Shown here in pieces: positions 8,760 to 17,963 of a stretch of DNA of 64,000 nt. A model generated the notes under the pieces. That model was given only the letters and a program-made list of their open reading frames with translations. It had not been told where the DNA came from and did no database searches. Source of the stretch: DATDAH01 sp963792205 (GTDB lineage Bacteria > Actinomycetota > Acidimicrobiia > Acidimicrobiales > DATDAH01); NCBI GenBank assembly GCA_963792205.1, contig CAWBVI010000005.1, forward strand, positions 62,001 through 126,000, given 5' to 3'. Numbering within the stretch: position 1 is the stretch's first letter; every line of letters starts with the position of its first letter. The position numbers were made by a program, and so were the translations under genes.

Positions 8760-8798
8760 GTTGGTGATGTGCGGGCTGTCGAGACGAAGGAACCGGGC

Positions 8799-9251
8799 GT
8801 GGCCTACGCCGACGACAGCTTCGAGTCGCTCTACGCGGCGGAGGCCCGAGCCATGTCGCGCCTGGCCTACCTGATGCTCGGCTCGGCCGAGCAGGCCCAG
8901 GAGGTCACCCACGACGCCTTCGCCCGCCTCTACGAGCGCTGGGACCGGGTCGACAACCACGGCGGTTACCTGCGGACCTGTGTGATCAACGCCAGCCGGG
9001 ACCGCCTGCGCCGTCGCCGGGTCGAAGCGCGGCACGCCCCCGATGCCCAACCGGACGCGGACCTCGGGGCCCGCCACCTGCTCGACGCCCTCGCCCGCCT
9101 GCCCCACCGCCAGCGGGCGGTGGTGGTCCTCCGCTTCTACGAGGACCGTTCGATCGCCGACATCGCCAGCTTGCTCGGCCTGCGGGAGGGGACCGTGAAG
9201 TCCCACCTGCACCGCGGCCTGGCCCGACTCCGGGAGGACCTCGCACCATGA
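8799..9251 (+). CDS. ECF RNA polymerase sigma factor (copy 2)
   Basis: The 150-residue ECF sigma factor has regions 2 and 4 only. It shares LAYLMLGSAEQAQEVTHDAF and LYERWDRVDN with copy 1 almost residue for residue, and ends with the region-4 helix-turn-helix (RSIADIASLLG, EGTVKSHLHRGLARL). GTG at 8799 is preferred because a GAAGGA ribosome site precedes it by about 7 bases; an in-frame GTG at 8769 would add ten residues and lies next to the predicted transcription start. The stop overlaps the ATG of its partner (ATGA). It presumably arose by duplication of the sigma/partner pair at 6.0-8.0 kb. Confidence 0.92.
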   Translation: MAYADDSFESLYAAEARAMSRLAYLMLGSAEQAQEVTHDAFARLYERWDRVDNHGGYLRTCVINASRDRLRRRRVEARHAPDAQPDADLGARHLLDALARLPHRQRAVVVLRFYEDRSIADIASLLGLREGTVKSHLHRGLARLREDLAP

Positions 9252-10765
9252 GCCTCGACGACCAACTGCCCGACCTGCTCACCGATGCCGCCCGTGGCGC
9301 CGACCGGGTCCCACCGACGATGCCGGCGTGCGGTCCGCCATCGGCCGCCGAGCCGACCCGCCGCCAGCGCCAGCGGCGGGTGGCCGGAGCCGTCGCCGGC
9401 TCGGCGTTCGTCGTGGCGTGCGTCGCCGGCGCCGTGGCCGTGTCCGGGACGGACGACGACGGCACTGCCGATCCGGCTTCGCCGACGACGTGGGAGGGCG
9501 AGGTCCCGTACGTCGGCCTGGAGATCCCCGGCTTCCACCTCGAACGCACCGAGGGCGAGCAGCCCGTTTCGGTCGGGCTCGACATCGCCGTCGTGCTCTT
9601 CACCGACGGCACCGGATCCGCCGACGGACCGGTGCTGCACGTGTCGGCGACGCCGCCCTCCGAGCCGACCGACTTGGCGGATGTCGGCGTGCCCGTCGAC
9701 CTCGACGGTGACGGGGCCGCGGGCGGTCCGGAGGACGGCTGGCTGGACGAGACCGAGTCGTTCATCGCCGTCGGGTGGAGGCTGGCGGATGGCGGACTCG
9801 GTGCGGTCGGCGGCGTCGGCCAGTCCGCGGAGCAGGTTCTGTCCTACGCCCGCGGCCTCGACCGGACCTCGTTCGACCCCCTGCAGGCACCCACACCCGA
9901 CGGTCTCCCGCGCCGCGAGGTCCTGAACCTTGCTGACGGCAACGACCAGCGCGTCGCCTACTACACGGGTGAGGAATCCGACGCGGGGACGACGTGGACG
10001 TTCCACGTCCTGACCTTGGACCAGACCGGGTGGTTCGACCTCCTCCGGGTGCCCGGCAACGATGACGAGGAGCAGTACGTCGAGGTCCCGCTCGGCGACT
10101 CCTTCCTCGGGCCGGGCGTCGCCCTCCTCCGGGAGGTCTCCGGCGGTGACGGCGACGCCCTGATCCGGACCGACCGTGGGCTCACCATCCAGGTCGTCGG
10201 CCCCCAGGTGGCGCGGCTGCGGGACGCCATCGAGGCGGGCCACTTCGTCGAGCTCGAACCGACAGGCGTTCCGGGCCCGACCACCTCGGTGGTCAACCCC
10301 GTCGAGACGAGCGTGCCCGATCGGCAGATCGGCGCCGCCGGCAGCGGCACCGCCGTAGGCGCGGTCAACCTCACCGGGCTCTGGGTCGACCGGTACGACG
10401 ACGAGCACGCGATCGTCTACATCCAGTTCGACCAGGGCATCCCGCAGTGGGAGGTGAGTGTCGGCGCCGCCCAGCAGCCGGGCGGTGAGGGCAGCTGTGT
10501 GTTGGCCCAACCCGCGACGGACACCTGGCTCAACGTGGTTGTCGGCACGCCGGGCGGGGGCGGCGTGAGTGACTCACTGCTCGAAGCCGGCTTTGCCTCG
10601 ACGCTCGACGACGGACCGCCCGTCACCGCCACCGTCACGTGTGAGCCGTTCGAGGGCGCGGCCCGGGTCGACGTCGCCCTGCCGGACCCTGTCCCGCGCC
10701 CCACCGAGCTCCGGGTCGAGGAAGACCTGGACCTCAACGCCCTGGCGATCATCATCCGCCTCTGA
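9248..10765 (+). CDS. Single-pass membrane partner (putative anti-sigma factor) of ECF sigma copy 2
   Basis: The protein has 505 residues, with the same plan as the gene at 6530: a short basic cytoplasmic segment, one helix (about 45-66) containing FVVACVAGAVAV, nearly identical to the copy 1 helix, then a large extracytoplasmic region and a Thr/Pro-rich linker before a final beta-rich domain. As written, residues about 24-38 look wrong. Reading that stretch in another frame gives GVRSAIGRRA, which aligns with GVESVVARRA of copy 1, so a missing base near 9317-9319 and an extra base near 9357-9359 probably cancel. Function as an anti-sigma or sensor is inferred from translational coupling to the sigma gene. 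Confidence 0.72.
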   Translation: MSLDDQLPDLLTDAARGADRVPPTMPACGPPSAAEPTRRQRQRRVAGAVAGSAFVVACVAGAVAVSGTDDDGTADPASPTTWEGEVPYVGLEIPGFHLERTEGEQPVSVGLDIAVVLFTDGTGSADGPVLHVSATPPSEPTDLADVGVPVDLDGDGAAGGPEDGWLDETESFIAVGWRLADGGLGAVGGVGQSAEQVLSYARGLDRTSFDPLQAPTPDGLPRREVLNLADGNDQRVAYYTGEESDAGTTWTFHVLTLDQTGWFDLLRVPGNDDEEQYVEVPLGDSFLGPGVALLREVSGGDGDALIRTDRGLTIQVVGPQVARLRDAIEAGHFVELEPTGVPGPTTSVVNPVETSVPDRQIGAAGSGTAVGAVNLTGLWVDRYDDEHAIVYIQFDQGIPQWEVSVGAAQQPGGEGSCVLAQPATDTWLNVVVGTPGGGGVSDSLLEAGFASTLDDGPPVTATVTCEPFEGAARVDVALPDPVPRPTELRVEEDLDLNALAIIIRL

Positions 10766-10807
10766 GCCGGCCGGGCGACCGGGGGCCGCGCCGGTAGCCT
10801 CCGGCGC

Positions 10808-11599
10808 GTGACGTTGCCGCTGTTCCGGCCCCAGGACGACCCCGGGCCCGACTTCAACGCCCTCGTGCGCCACGCCGGGTTGCAACCACCGCAGGCCGAC
10901 CGCCACGGTGACGTGGTGGTCCTGACCCACGGCACAACCGTGGTGGCCCTGCGCTACGCCGACGGCGTGGTGATGGCGGGCGACCGCCGGGCCACGGCGG
11001 GGAACCTCATCAGCCACCGGTCCATGGAGAAGGTCTTCCCGGCCGACCGCCACAGCGGGGTGGCCATCGCCGGCGCCGCCGGTCCCGCGGTGGAGATGGT
11101 CAAGCTCTTCCAGCTCCAGCTCGAGCACTACGAGAAGGTCGAGGGCGAGCCCCTGTCGCTCGAGGGCAAGGCCAACCAGCTCTCGATGATGGTGCGGGGC
11201 AACCTGCCCGCGGCCATGCAGGGCCTCGCCGTCGTACCCCTCTTCGCGGGCTACGACCTGGCCCGCCAACGGGGCCGGCTGTTCGAGTTCGACGTGACCG
11301 GAGGTCGCTACGAGGAGAACGACCACGCCAGCACGGGCTCCGGTTCCCTTCACGCCGGCACGGTCGTGAAGCTCGGCTGGAAGCCCGATCTCACCCGGGA
11401 GGAGGCCGTCGACCTCGCCCTGAAGGCGCTCTTCCAGGCCGCGGATGAGGACTCGGCCACCGGCGGGCCCGATCTGGTCCGGGGCATCTACCCGACGATG
11501 GCCACCATCACCGCCGAGGGCTTCACCGCCCTCGACCAGGACGAGATCGCCGAGCGCTTCCGGACGCTGCTCGACGAGATGGGAGGGCTGCCGTCATGA
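10808..11599 (+). CDS. prcB: 20S proteasome beta subunit PrcB
   Basis: This is the catalytic subunit of the bacterial 20S proteasome, an N-terminal threonine protease. The propeptide of 42 residues ends HG and is followed by TTVVALRY, so Thr43 becomes the mature N-terminal nucleophile. The other catalytic residues are in register: Asp59 (Asp17 of the mature form, in MAGDRRATAG) and Lys75 (Lys33, SMEKVF). The GSGS stretch near residue 180 is also conserved. The length of 263 residues is normal. The start is GTG at 10808. The stop overlaps the prcA ATG, giving equal-ratio translation. Unlike the compact loci of mycobacteria, it is separated from pup by the sigma factor block. Confidence 0.97.
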   Translation: MTLPLFRPQDDPGPDFNALVRHAGLQPPQADRHGDVVVLTHGTTVVALRYADGVVMAGDRRATAGNLISHRSMEKVFPADRHSGVAIAGAAGPAVEMVKLFQLQLEHYEKVEGEPLSLEGKANQLSMMVRGNLPAAMQGLAVVPLFAGYDLARQRGRLFEFDVTGGRYEENDHASTGSGSLHAGTVVKLGWKPDLTREEAVDLALKALFQAADEDSATGGPDLVRGIYPTMATITAEGFTALDQDEIAERFRTLLDEMGGLPS

Positions 11600-12351
11600 G
11601 CATGCCCTTCTACGTCGCCCCCGAGCAGCGGATGAAGGACCTGGCCGACTACGCCCGCAAGGGCATCGCCCGGGGCCGCAGCCTCGTCGCCCTCACGTAC
11701 ACCGAGGGCATTGCCATCGTGGCCGAGAACCAGTCCAACACCCTGCGCAAGATCAGCGAGATCTACGACCGGATCGCCTTCGCCGGCGTGGGCAAGTACA
11801 ACGAGTTCGACCAGCTCCGCATCGCCGGGGTCCGCCACGCCGACCTCAAGGGCTACAGCTACAGCCGGGAGGATGTGAACGCCCGGAGCCTGGCCAACCA
11901 GTACGCCCAGATCCTCGGCCAGATCTTCACCCACGAGCTCAAGCCGATGGAGGTGGAGATCCTGGTGGCCGAGATCGGCGCCGATCCGGACCACGACCAG
12001 ATGTTCCACATCCTCTACGACGGCACCGTCCGGGACGAGGACCAGTGCACCGCCCTCGGCGGCGAGGCGGAGCCGATCGTGGCCCGCGTGCGGGAGTCCT
12101 GGACCGAGGGCCTCGACCTCGATGCGGCGCTGACCGTCGCCATCGAGGCGCTCACGGGGCCCGATCGCCGCCTCGGCGCCGACGACCTCGAGGTCGGCAT
12201 CCTCGACCGGACCACGGGACAGCGCCGGGCCTTCCGCCGCATCGAGACCGAGGAGCTGCGCACCCGCCTCGGCGACCTCGTGGCGGCCAGCACCGGCGAC
12301 GGGGGCGGCGCCGACCTGCCACCCCCAGAAGGCGACAACGACGGCGCCTGA
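11596..12351 (+). CDS. prcA: 20S proteasome alpha subunit PrcA
   Basis: PrcA forms the outer rings of the 20S particle and the gated entry pore. The 251-residue protein begins with MPFYVAPEQRMKDLADYARKG, the N-terminal gate and first helix typical of actinobacterial PrcA, followed by GIAIVAENQSNTLRKISEIYDRIAFAGVG. The C-terminus is a Gly/Asp/Pro-rich disordered tail. ATG at 11596 overlaps the prcB stop. A 45-base dispersed repeat begins at the last base of its stop codon. The next gene is the convergent sulfatase. Confidence 0.96.
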   Translation: MSMPFYVAPEQRMKDLADYARKGIARGRSLVALTYTEGIAIVAENQSNTLRKISEIYDRIAFAGVGKYNEFDQLRIAGVRHADLKGYSYSREDVNARSLANQYAQILGQIFTHELKPMEVEILVAEIGADPDHDQMFHILYDGTVRDEDQCTALGGEAEPIVARVRESWTEGLDLDAALTVAIEALTGPDRRLGADDLEVGILDRTTGQRRAFRRIETEELRTRLGDLVAASTGDGGGADLPPPEGDNDGA

Positions 12352-12395
12352 GGAGCCGAGCCGATAGGCGAGGCAACCAGGCAAGCACAGCGGCG
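12351..12395 (+). repeat. Dispersed repeat copy A
   Basis: A 45-base segment starts at the prcA stop and is nearly identical, in inverted orientation, to 28992-29035 (about 5 differences including one 1-base gap). It begins AGGAGCCGAGCCGAT and ends AGCACAGCGGCG. Both copies lie just after the 3' end of a plus-strand gene. No strong hairpin or terminal repeat is visible inside it, and its nature is unknown. Confidence 0.6.
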
Positions 12396-12502
12396 TTGGC
12401 CGCGACCCCGTCCCGCCTGTCCGCGCACGTCCGTAGCGCGGCGTCCGGCTCGACGGGCAGCAGCGACCGCGACCGGCGTTCTCCCGGGGACCGCCGGTGA
12501 GG

Positions 12503-14588
12503 TCAGCGCCTCGTGACGGCGGCGTGGAGCCAGGTCACGGCGTCAGCGCGGGTCACCGCGGCTGAAGGACGAAAGGTCCGGCCGGGGCCGAGCGACGCGA
12601 TCGGCCCGAGCGAGCCTGACGGGTCCGACACGAGCCACCGGATCGCATCGGCCGTTGCCCTGTCGGAGTCGACGTCGGCCGGGAGCTGCGCCGAGCCTGC
12701 CCCGGGGCGGTCGACGGCCCGCCAGAGCATGTCGGCCCACAGGGCCCGGGTCAGGGGCGCATCCGGGCGGAGGCGGCGGTCCGCGTTGGGGCGGAGGATG
12801 CGGTGGGCGAAGGCCCAGTCGACCACCGGGTCAAACGCCGCCGTCACGTCGACGTAGGGGTTCGGAGGGGACCCCGTCGGCTCGCCCGCCTCCCGCCACA
12901 GCCACGCCACTGCGCTGATCCGGCTCGGGACGCGCTCGGGCCGGAAGGTGGCGTCGCGGTAGGCGACGCCGAGGCCATGGGAGTCGGCCCACCGAGCCGC
13001 GGCGAACCACCCGGGGAGGCCGCCATGGTGGGGGAGGTCGAGGTAGCCGTAGGGCGGGGCGTGGCAGGACCGGCCGGCACAGCGCGCCAGCAGGCGGCGC
13101 TGTCGCTCCAGGCGGTCCACCACGTCCCGATAGGCCGGGCGGTCGGCCAGGTTTTGGAGCTCCATCGGGTCGGTGTCCAAGTCGTAGAGCTCGCGGGACC
13201 GCTCGGGGTCCTCCCACTGGACGTACTTCCAACCGTCGCTCGTGCGCACGCCGCTGTAGGTGGGGATGGAGCCGCGGATGTTCGGGGTGATGCCCACGAT
13301 GTACACGGGCCGGGGGTGGGCCGGCGTCGACGAAGCGCCGGCCTGCCAGGCCCGGGGCACACCCCGCAGGATCGGCACAAGGGACCGACCGTCCACGGTC
13401 GCGAGGGGGGAGACGTCGGCGATGTCGAGGATCGTGGGCGCGACGTCGGTGTTGACGACAGCGAGGTCGCTCTCGGTCCCCTGCTGGGAAGGGGTCACTG
13501 CTGGCCCGGCCACGATCAGCGGGACCCGCACGATCGGCTCGTAGGGCAGGTACTTGTACTGGCGCAGGCGGTGCTCGCCGAACGTGTACCCGTTGTCGCT
13601 GATGAACACGAAGTTGGTGTTCCCCAGCTCGCCGTTCGCTTCGACCTGCTCGACGACCTGCTCGATGGCTTCGTCCACGGAGCGCAGCGAGCGGAAGCCG
13701 TTGCGGTATGCCGCGTCCATGTTGAACTGCTGCACGGGCAGCATCGGGAAGAACCGGGAGCGGAGGAACGCCGGCTTGTCGGTGAAGTCGGCCTCGTTGT
13801 AGACCGGCGTGCGCGGCACCCGCGCCTCGGGATAGAGGTTCTGGTGGCGGGGCGGGAAGGCCGGCTGTGTGTCAGCTTGCAGGTGCGGAGCGGAGAAGTT
13901 CAGCGAGAGGAAGAACGGGTGGCCGGACTCCGAGGCGACGTCGACCATCTCCGACGCCATCGTGGCGTACAGGTCCGTCTGGAAGCGGTTGCGGAACACG
14001 ACCACTCGCCCGTTGAGGTTCATGGTCGTGTTCCAGTACGACTCGGGCGCCTCCTCGGCCGCCCGCCAGTCGGTCCAGCCCGGGGGCACCGGCCCTGGGA
14101 CGGGGTACCCGTTCAGGTACTTGCCGAGCAGGCCGGTGTGGTACCCGGACCGCTCGAGGGCGACGGCGATCGAATGGCCTTCGGCCTGGTTGGCGAAGGC
14201 GGGGTACCCCTCACCCTCGGCGAACACCCCTGAGCCGTCCGTGGACGGCAGCGGGATTGTTCGAGTCCGAGGCGAGGTTCTGGCGGACGCCGTTGTTCTG
14301 CACGTACTGCCCGGTGAGGATGGTCGCCCGGGACGGGCAGCACAGCGGGTAGGAAGCGACGGCGTTGGTGAAGGTGACCCCCGTCCCTCCGAGCACCGCC
14401 CGGGTGCGCGGCAGGGCGGCCATCTGCGCCAGGGTCTGGTCATCCGTGACGATCAGCACGATGTTGGGGCGGTTGTCGGGGCCGCTGTCGTCGGCCCCCT
14501 GGTCGTCCAACGACGCCGCCGCGACAGCCCAAAGCGCCGACCCGACCAGCACCGCGGCCAGCGCCGGTCGCACCAGCTTGGCCAGCAT
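12503..14588 (-). CDS. Secreted sulfatase with C-terminal SLH domains (one frameshift)
   Basis: After restoring one base the protein has 694 residues. An N-terminal signal/anchor helix (about 1-27) precedes the sulfatase start PNIVLIVTDDQ. CCPSRATILTGQ carries the cysteine (residue 83) that is converted to formylglycine. Further down GKYLNGY, FISDNGYTFGEHRL and LYDLDTDPMELQNLAD are typical of type I sulfatases. The last ~190 residues contain three S-layer-homology-like repeats, which would hold it on the cell wall. The first ~110 codons and the rest lie in different frames: the GGG run at 14253-14255 has one base too many. Removing it gives an exact codon count, so error is more likely than decay. 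It is convergent with prcA and divergent from pafA. The substrate (sulfated polysaccharide?) is unknown. Confidence 0.82.
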
Positions 14589-14672
14589 CGCCTACAGGCT
14601 ACTCAAGCGACCTCGGTGACCGGCGAGCGAGGGTGAACCCTCTCGAGGTGCCGGACCGGTAGCGTGCGGCGG

Positions 14673-16031
14673 GTGGACCGGCGGATCTTCGGACTCGAGA
14701 ACGAGTACGGGGTCACCTGCACGCTGCGGGGCCAGCGCCGCCTGAGCCCCGACGAGGTCGCCCGCTACCTCTTCCGCCGGGTCGTTTCCTGGGGCCGGAG
14801 CTCCAACGTCTTCCTGGCCAACGGCGCCCGGCTCTACCTCGACGTCGGCAGCCACCCCGAGTACGCCACCCCCGAGTGCGACTCCATCTATGACCTGGTC
14901 GTGCACGACAAGGCGGGGGAGCGCATCCTCGAGCAGCTCCTGGCCTCGGCCGAGCAGCGCCTCCGCGAAGAGGGCATCCGGGGCGTGATCTACCTCTTCA
15001 AGAACAACACCGACTCGGCCGGCAACTCCTACGGCTGCCACGAGAACTACCTGACCAGCCGCCGGGACGACTTCAGCCACTACGTCGACGTGCTGATCCC
15101 GTTCCTGGTCAGCCGCCAGATCTACGCCGGGGCGGGCAAGGTCCTGCAGACCGCCCGGGGCGCCATGTACTGCATCAGCCAGCGGGCCGAGCACATCTGG
15201 GAGGGCGTCTCCAGCGCCACCACCCGGTCCCGGCCGATCATCAACACCCGCGACGAGCCCCACGCCGACGCCGAGCGCTACCGCCGCCTCCACGTGATCG
15301 TGGGCGACTCCAACATGAGCGAGTACGCCACCTTCCTGAAGGTCGGTGCCGCCAGCATCATCCTGCGCATGCTCGAGGAGCCCTCGGTGGTCATCCGGGA
15401 CATGACCCTGGAGAACCCCATCCGGGCCATCCGCGAGATCAGCCACGACCTCACCTGCACCCGCCGGGTGCGCCTGGCCAACGGCCGTGAGGCCTCGGCG
15501 CTGGAGATCCAGTCCGAGTACCTGAACCGGGCCCTGCGCTTCGCCGACACCCGGGGCCTCTCGCCGCTCGAGCAGCAGGCGCTGGAGATGTGGGAGCACA
15601 CCCTCACCGGGCTCGAGAAGGACCCCTTCTCGCTCGACCGGGAGTGCGACTGGGTGATCAAGCACAACCTGATCGAGGCCTACCGGGAGCGCCACGACCT
15701 GCCCCTGGCCCACCCCCGGGTCGCCCTGCTCGACCTGCAGTACCACGACGTGAACCGCAACCGGGGCCTCTTCTACCGGATGCAGCAGAAGGGCATGGTC
15801 GACCGGGTCGCCACCGACCAGGACATCAACCACGCCGTCGAGCACCCGCCCCAGACCACCCGGGCCCGCCTGCGGGGCGAGTTCATCAAGAAGGCCAAAG
15901 AGAAGAAGCGGGACTACACGGTCGACTGGGTCCACCTGAAGCTCAACGACCAGGCGCAGCGCACGGTCCTCTGCAAGGACCCCTTCAAGGCCCGCGACGA
16001 GCGGGTCGAGAAGCTGATCGCGTCCTTGTAG
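14673..16031 (+). CDS. pafA: PafA, Pup-protein ligase
   Basis: PafA joins the C-terminal Glu of deamidated Pup to lysines of target proteins using ATP. The sequence matches mycobacterial PafA throughout: RRIFGLENEYGVTC, RRLSPDEVARYLFRRVVSWG, YLDVGSHPEYATPECD (catalytic Asp57 with the chosen start), LFKNNTDSAGNSYGCHENYL and TVDWVHLKLNDQAQRTVLCK. GTG at 14673 is chosen because VDRRIFG then aligns with the usual MQRRIMG start; an in-frame GTG at 14664 adds three residues. It lacks the Dop-specific loop. It is transcribed away from the sulfatase and is followed 13 bases later by the DUF3866 gene. Confidence 0.97.
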   Translation: MDRRIFGLENEYGVTCTLRGQRRLSPDEVARYLFRRVVSWGRSSNVFLANGARLYLDVGSHPEYATPECDSIYDLVVHDKAGERILEQLLASAEQRLREEGIRGVIYLFKNNTDSAGNSYGCHENYLTSRRDDFSHYVDVLIPFLVSRQIYAGAGKVLQTARGAMYCISQRAEHIWEGVSSATTRSRPIINTRDEPHADAERYRRLHVIVGDSNMSEYATFLKVGAASIILRMLEEPSVVIRDMTLENPIRAIREISHDLTCTRRVRLANGREASALEIQSEYLNRALRFADTRGLSPLEQQALEMWEHTLTGLEKDPFSLDRECDWVIKHNLIEAYRERHDLPLAHPRVALLDLQYHDVNRNRGLFYRMQQKGMVDRVATDQDINHAVEHPPQTTRARLRGEFIKKAKEKKRDYTVDWVHLKLNDQAQRTVLCKDPFKARDERVEKLIASL

Positions 16032-16044
16032 AGCGGGACGCGGG

Positions 16045-17058
16045 ATGCCCTCGTTCCGCACCGGTGCGGTGACCGAGCTGCTGTCCGAGCGCCGCGGCCT
16101 GCAGCGGGTGCGGGTCGACCTCGGCGACGACGAGCCCGCCCGGGCCTACGTGCTCACCCAGCTCACCGGGCCCGTCACGGTCGGCGACCGGGTGGTCTGC
16201 AACACCACGGCGGTCGAGCTCGGCCTCGGCACGGGCGGTTGGCACGTCGTGCACTGGAACCTGGCCCGCGAGGCCTGGAGCGAGGCGGGTGGCGGCCACA
16301 TCATGAAGCTGCGCTACACCAGCCTGCAGGCCGACACGGGGGCGGGCGAGGAGGCCCACCCCGACGTGCCGGCCACCCTCGGCGGCACACCTGTCGTCGT
16401 GTGCACGGTCCACAGCCAGGTGCCCTGCGTGGTGGTGGCCGCGCACGCCACCGCACCCGAGGCCCGCATCGTCTACGTCATGACCGATGGCGCCGCCCTG
16501 CCGCTGGCCTTCTCCGACCTCACCGCGACGATGGTGGAACGCGGGCTCCTGGCCGGCACCGTCACCGCCGGGCACGCCTTCGGCGGCGACCTGGAAGCGG
16601 TCAACGTCGCCTCGGCCCTGACGCTCGCCCGCCACGTGCTCCGCGCCGACCTCGTCGTCGTCGGCATGGGCCCGGGCGTCGTGGGCACCGGCACAGCCCT
16701 CGGGACGACCTCGCTCGAGGCGGCCTCGATCCTGGACACCGTCGCCGCCCTCGGGGGCCGGCCGGTGGCCTGCCTGCGGGTGTCGAGCGGTGACCCGCGT
16801 GACCGCCACCAGGGGGTGAGCCACCACACCCGCACGGTGCTCGACCTGGTCCGCTCCTCGGTGCTGGTCGCCGCCCACCCCGACCTCGGCCCGCTCGACC
16901 GCCACGAGGTCGTCGAGGTGGCGGCCCCCGAGACCGCAGCCCTCCTGGTCACCGAAGGGCTCGACGTCACCACGATGGGCCGCAGCCCCGACGAGGACCC
17001 CGTCTACTTCACCGCAGCCGGCCAAGCGGGGGCCCTGGCCGCCGGGCTCCGACCCTGA
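16045..17058 (+). CDS. DUF3866 family protein
   Basis: The 337-residue protein matches DUF3866, a conserved actinobacterial family of unknown function often found near proteasome and Tat genes. It is soluble with an alpha/beta appearance. Recognisable stretches are GGHIMKLRYTSLQ (about 87-99), VVCTVHSQVPCVV (about 118-130), GHAFGGDLEAVN (about 174-185) and the glycine-rich VVVGMGPGVVGTGTALGTT (about 208-226), which could bind a nucleotide or phosphate. No signal peptide or membrane helix is visible. It lies 13 bases after pafA in the same direction. The conserved neighbourhood suggests cotranscription, not a known role in pupylation. Confidence 0.85.
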   Translation: MPSFRTGAVTELLSERRGLQRVRVDLGDDEPARAYVLTQLTGPVTVGDRVVCNTTAVELGLGTGGWHVVHWNLAREAWSEAGGGHIMKLRYTSLQADTGAGEEAHPDVPATLGGTPVVVCTVHSQVPCVVVAAHATAPEARIVYVMTDGAALPLAFSDLTATMVERGLLAGTVTAGHAFGGDLEAVNVASALTLARHVLRADLVVVGMGPGVVGTGTALGTTSLEAASILDTVAALGGRPVACLRVSSGDPRDRHQGVSHHTRTVLDLVRSSVLVAAHPDLGPLDRHEVVEVAAPETAALLVTEGLDVTTMGRSPDEDPVYFTAAGQAGALAAGLRP

Positions 17059-17108
17059 CCACCATGGCTGCTCCAGGCCGGCCCACCGGGTACCGATACC
17101 GTGGATCG

Positions 17109-17942
17109 ATGCGTCGCTGGCTGCTCGTGGTCCCCGTCCTCGCCCTGGGTGCCGCTGGGCTGTCCGGGTGTGGCGGCGACGAGGCGAGCGCCGCGCAAGT
17201 GGTGCGGACGGCGTCGGCGGCCACGGTCGACGCCGGATCGGCTCAGGTCACCTACGAGGCCGAGGTCGCCGCACCCGAAGGGGCCGAGGGCCCCGACTCG
17301 TTCGCCTTCACGGGCGAGGGCGCGATGGACTTCGAGACCGGTGACGGCGAGCTCACCTTCGAGTACCCGGACGTCGCCGGCCTGGGTACCACCACCATGG
17401 AGTCGCGGTTCTCCGGCACGGAGATCTACATGCGGTCACCGATCTTCGGCCCGCTGCCCGGCGGGGTCGAGTGGATCCGGATGGACATCGAGGCGCTGCT
17501 GGACGACCAGGCCGGCGTGGACATCGACCAGCTCCAGTCCAACGCCAACGACCCCACCAACTCGCTGGCCATGCTCGACGGCGCGTCCGAGGACGGCGTC
17601 GAAGACCTCGGCGAGGAAGAGGTGAACGGCGTGACGGCCACGCACTACCGCGCCGTGATCGACGTCTCGGACGTGTACGACGAAGCCGACGCGGTCACCG
17701 ATCCTGAGGCCTTCGAGGCCTTCATGGACCAGTTCGAGGACGACACGCTCGAGGTCGAGGCGTGGATCGACGACGACGGCCGGGTCGTGCGTCAGCGCTA
17801 CGAGCAGCCGTTCCCGACCGCCGTCGGCGATGCGTCGATGACGATGACCATCGAGTTCACCGACTTCGGCACCGGGGTCGACGTCGAGATCCCCGACCAG
17901 AGCGACACCGCGGACATCACCGAGCTCCTGCCTGACGCCTAG
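17109..17942 (+). CDS. Secreted lipoprotein, LppX/LprG-like
   Basis: The 277-residue lipoprotein has a basic N-terminus (MRRW), a hydrophobic core and lipobox LSGC with the lipidated cysteine at residue 21. The mature part begins with an acidic Gly-rich linker. A beta-rich domain follows with motifs such as FEYPDVAGLGTTTMESRF and EVNGVTATHYRAVIDV, resembling the LppX/LprAFG lipid-carrier fold or related actinobacterial sensor lipoproteins. ATG at 17109 is chosen because it places the signal sequence at the N-terminus; upstream in-frame starts would add 15 unrelated residues. It sits between DUF3866 and pafB. The function is not known from sequence. Confidence 0.75.
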   Translation: MRRWLLVVPVLALGAAGLSGCGGDEASAAQVVRTASAATVDAGSAQVTYEAEVAAPEGAEGPDSFAFTGEGAMDFETGDGELTFEYPDVAGLGTTTMESRFSGTEIYMRSPIFGPLPGGVEWIRMDIEALLDDQAGVDIDQLQSNANDPTNSLAMLDGASEDGVEDLGEEEVNGVTATHYRAVIDVSDVYDEADAVTDPEAFEAFMDQFEDDTLEVEAWIDDDGRVVRQRYEQPFPTAVGDASMTMTIEFTDFGTGVDVEIPDQSDTADITELLPDA

Positions 17943-17963
17943 CCACCTCCGTAGGCTCCCAGC

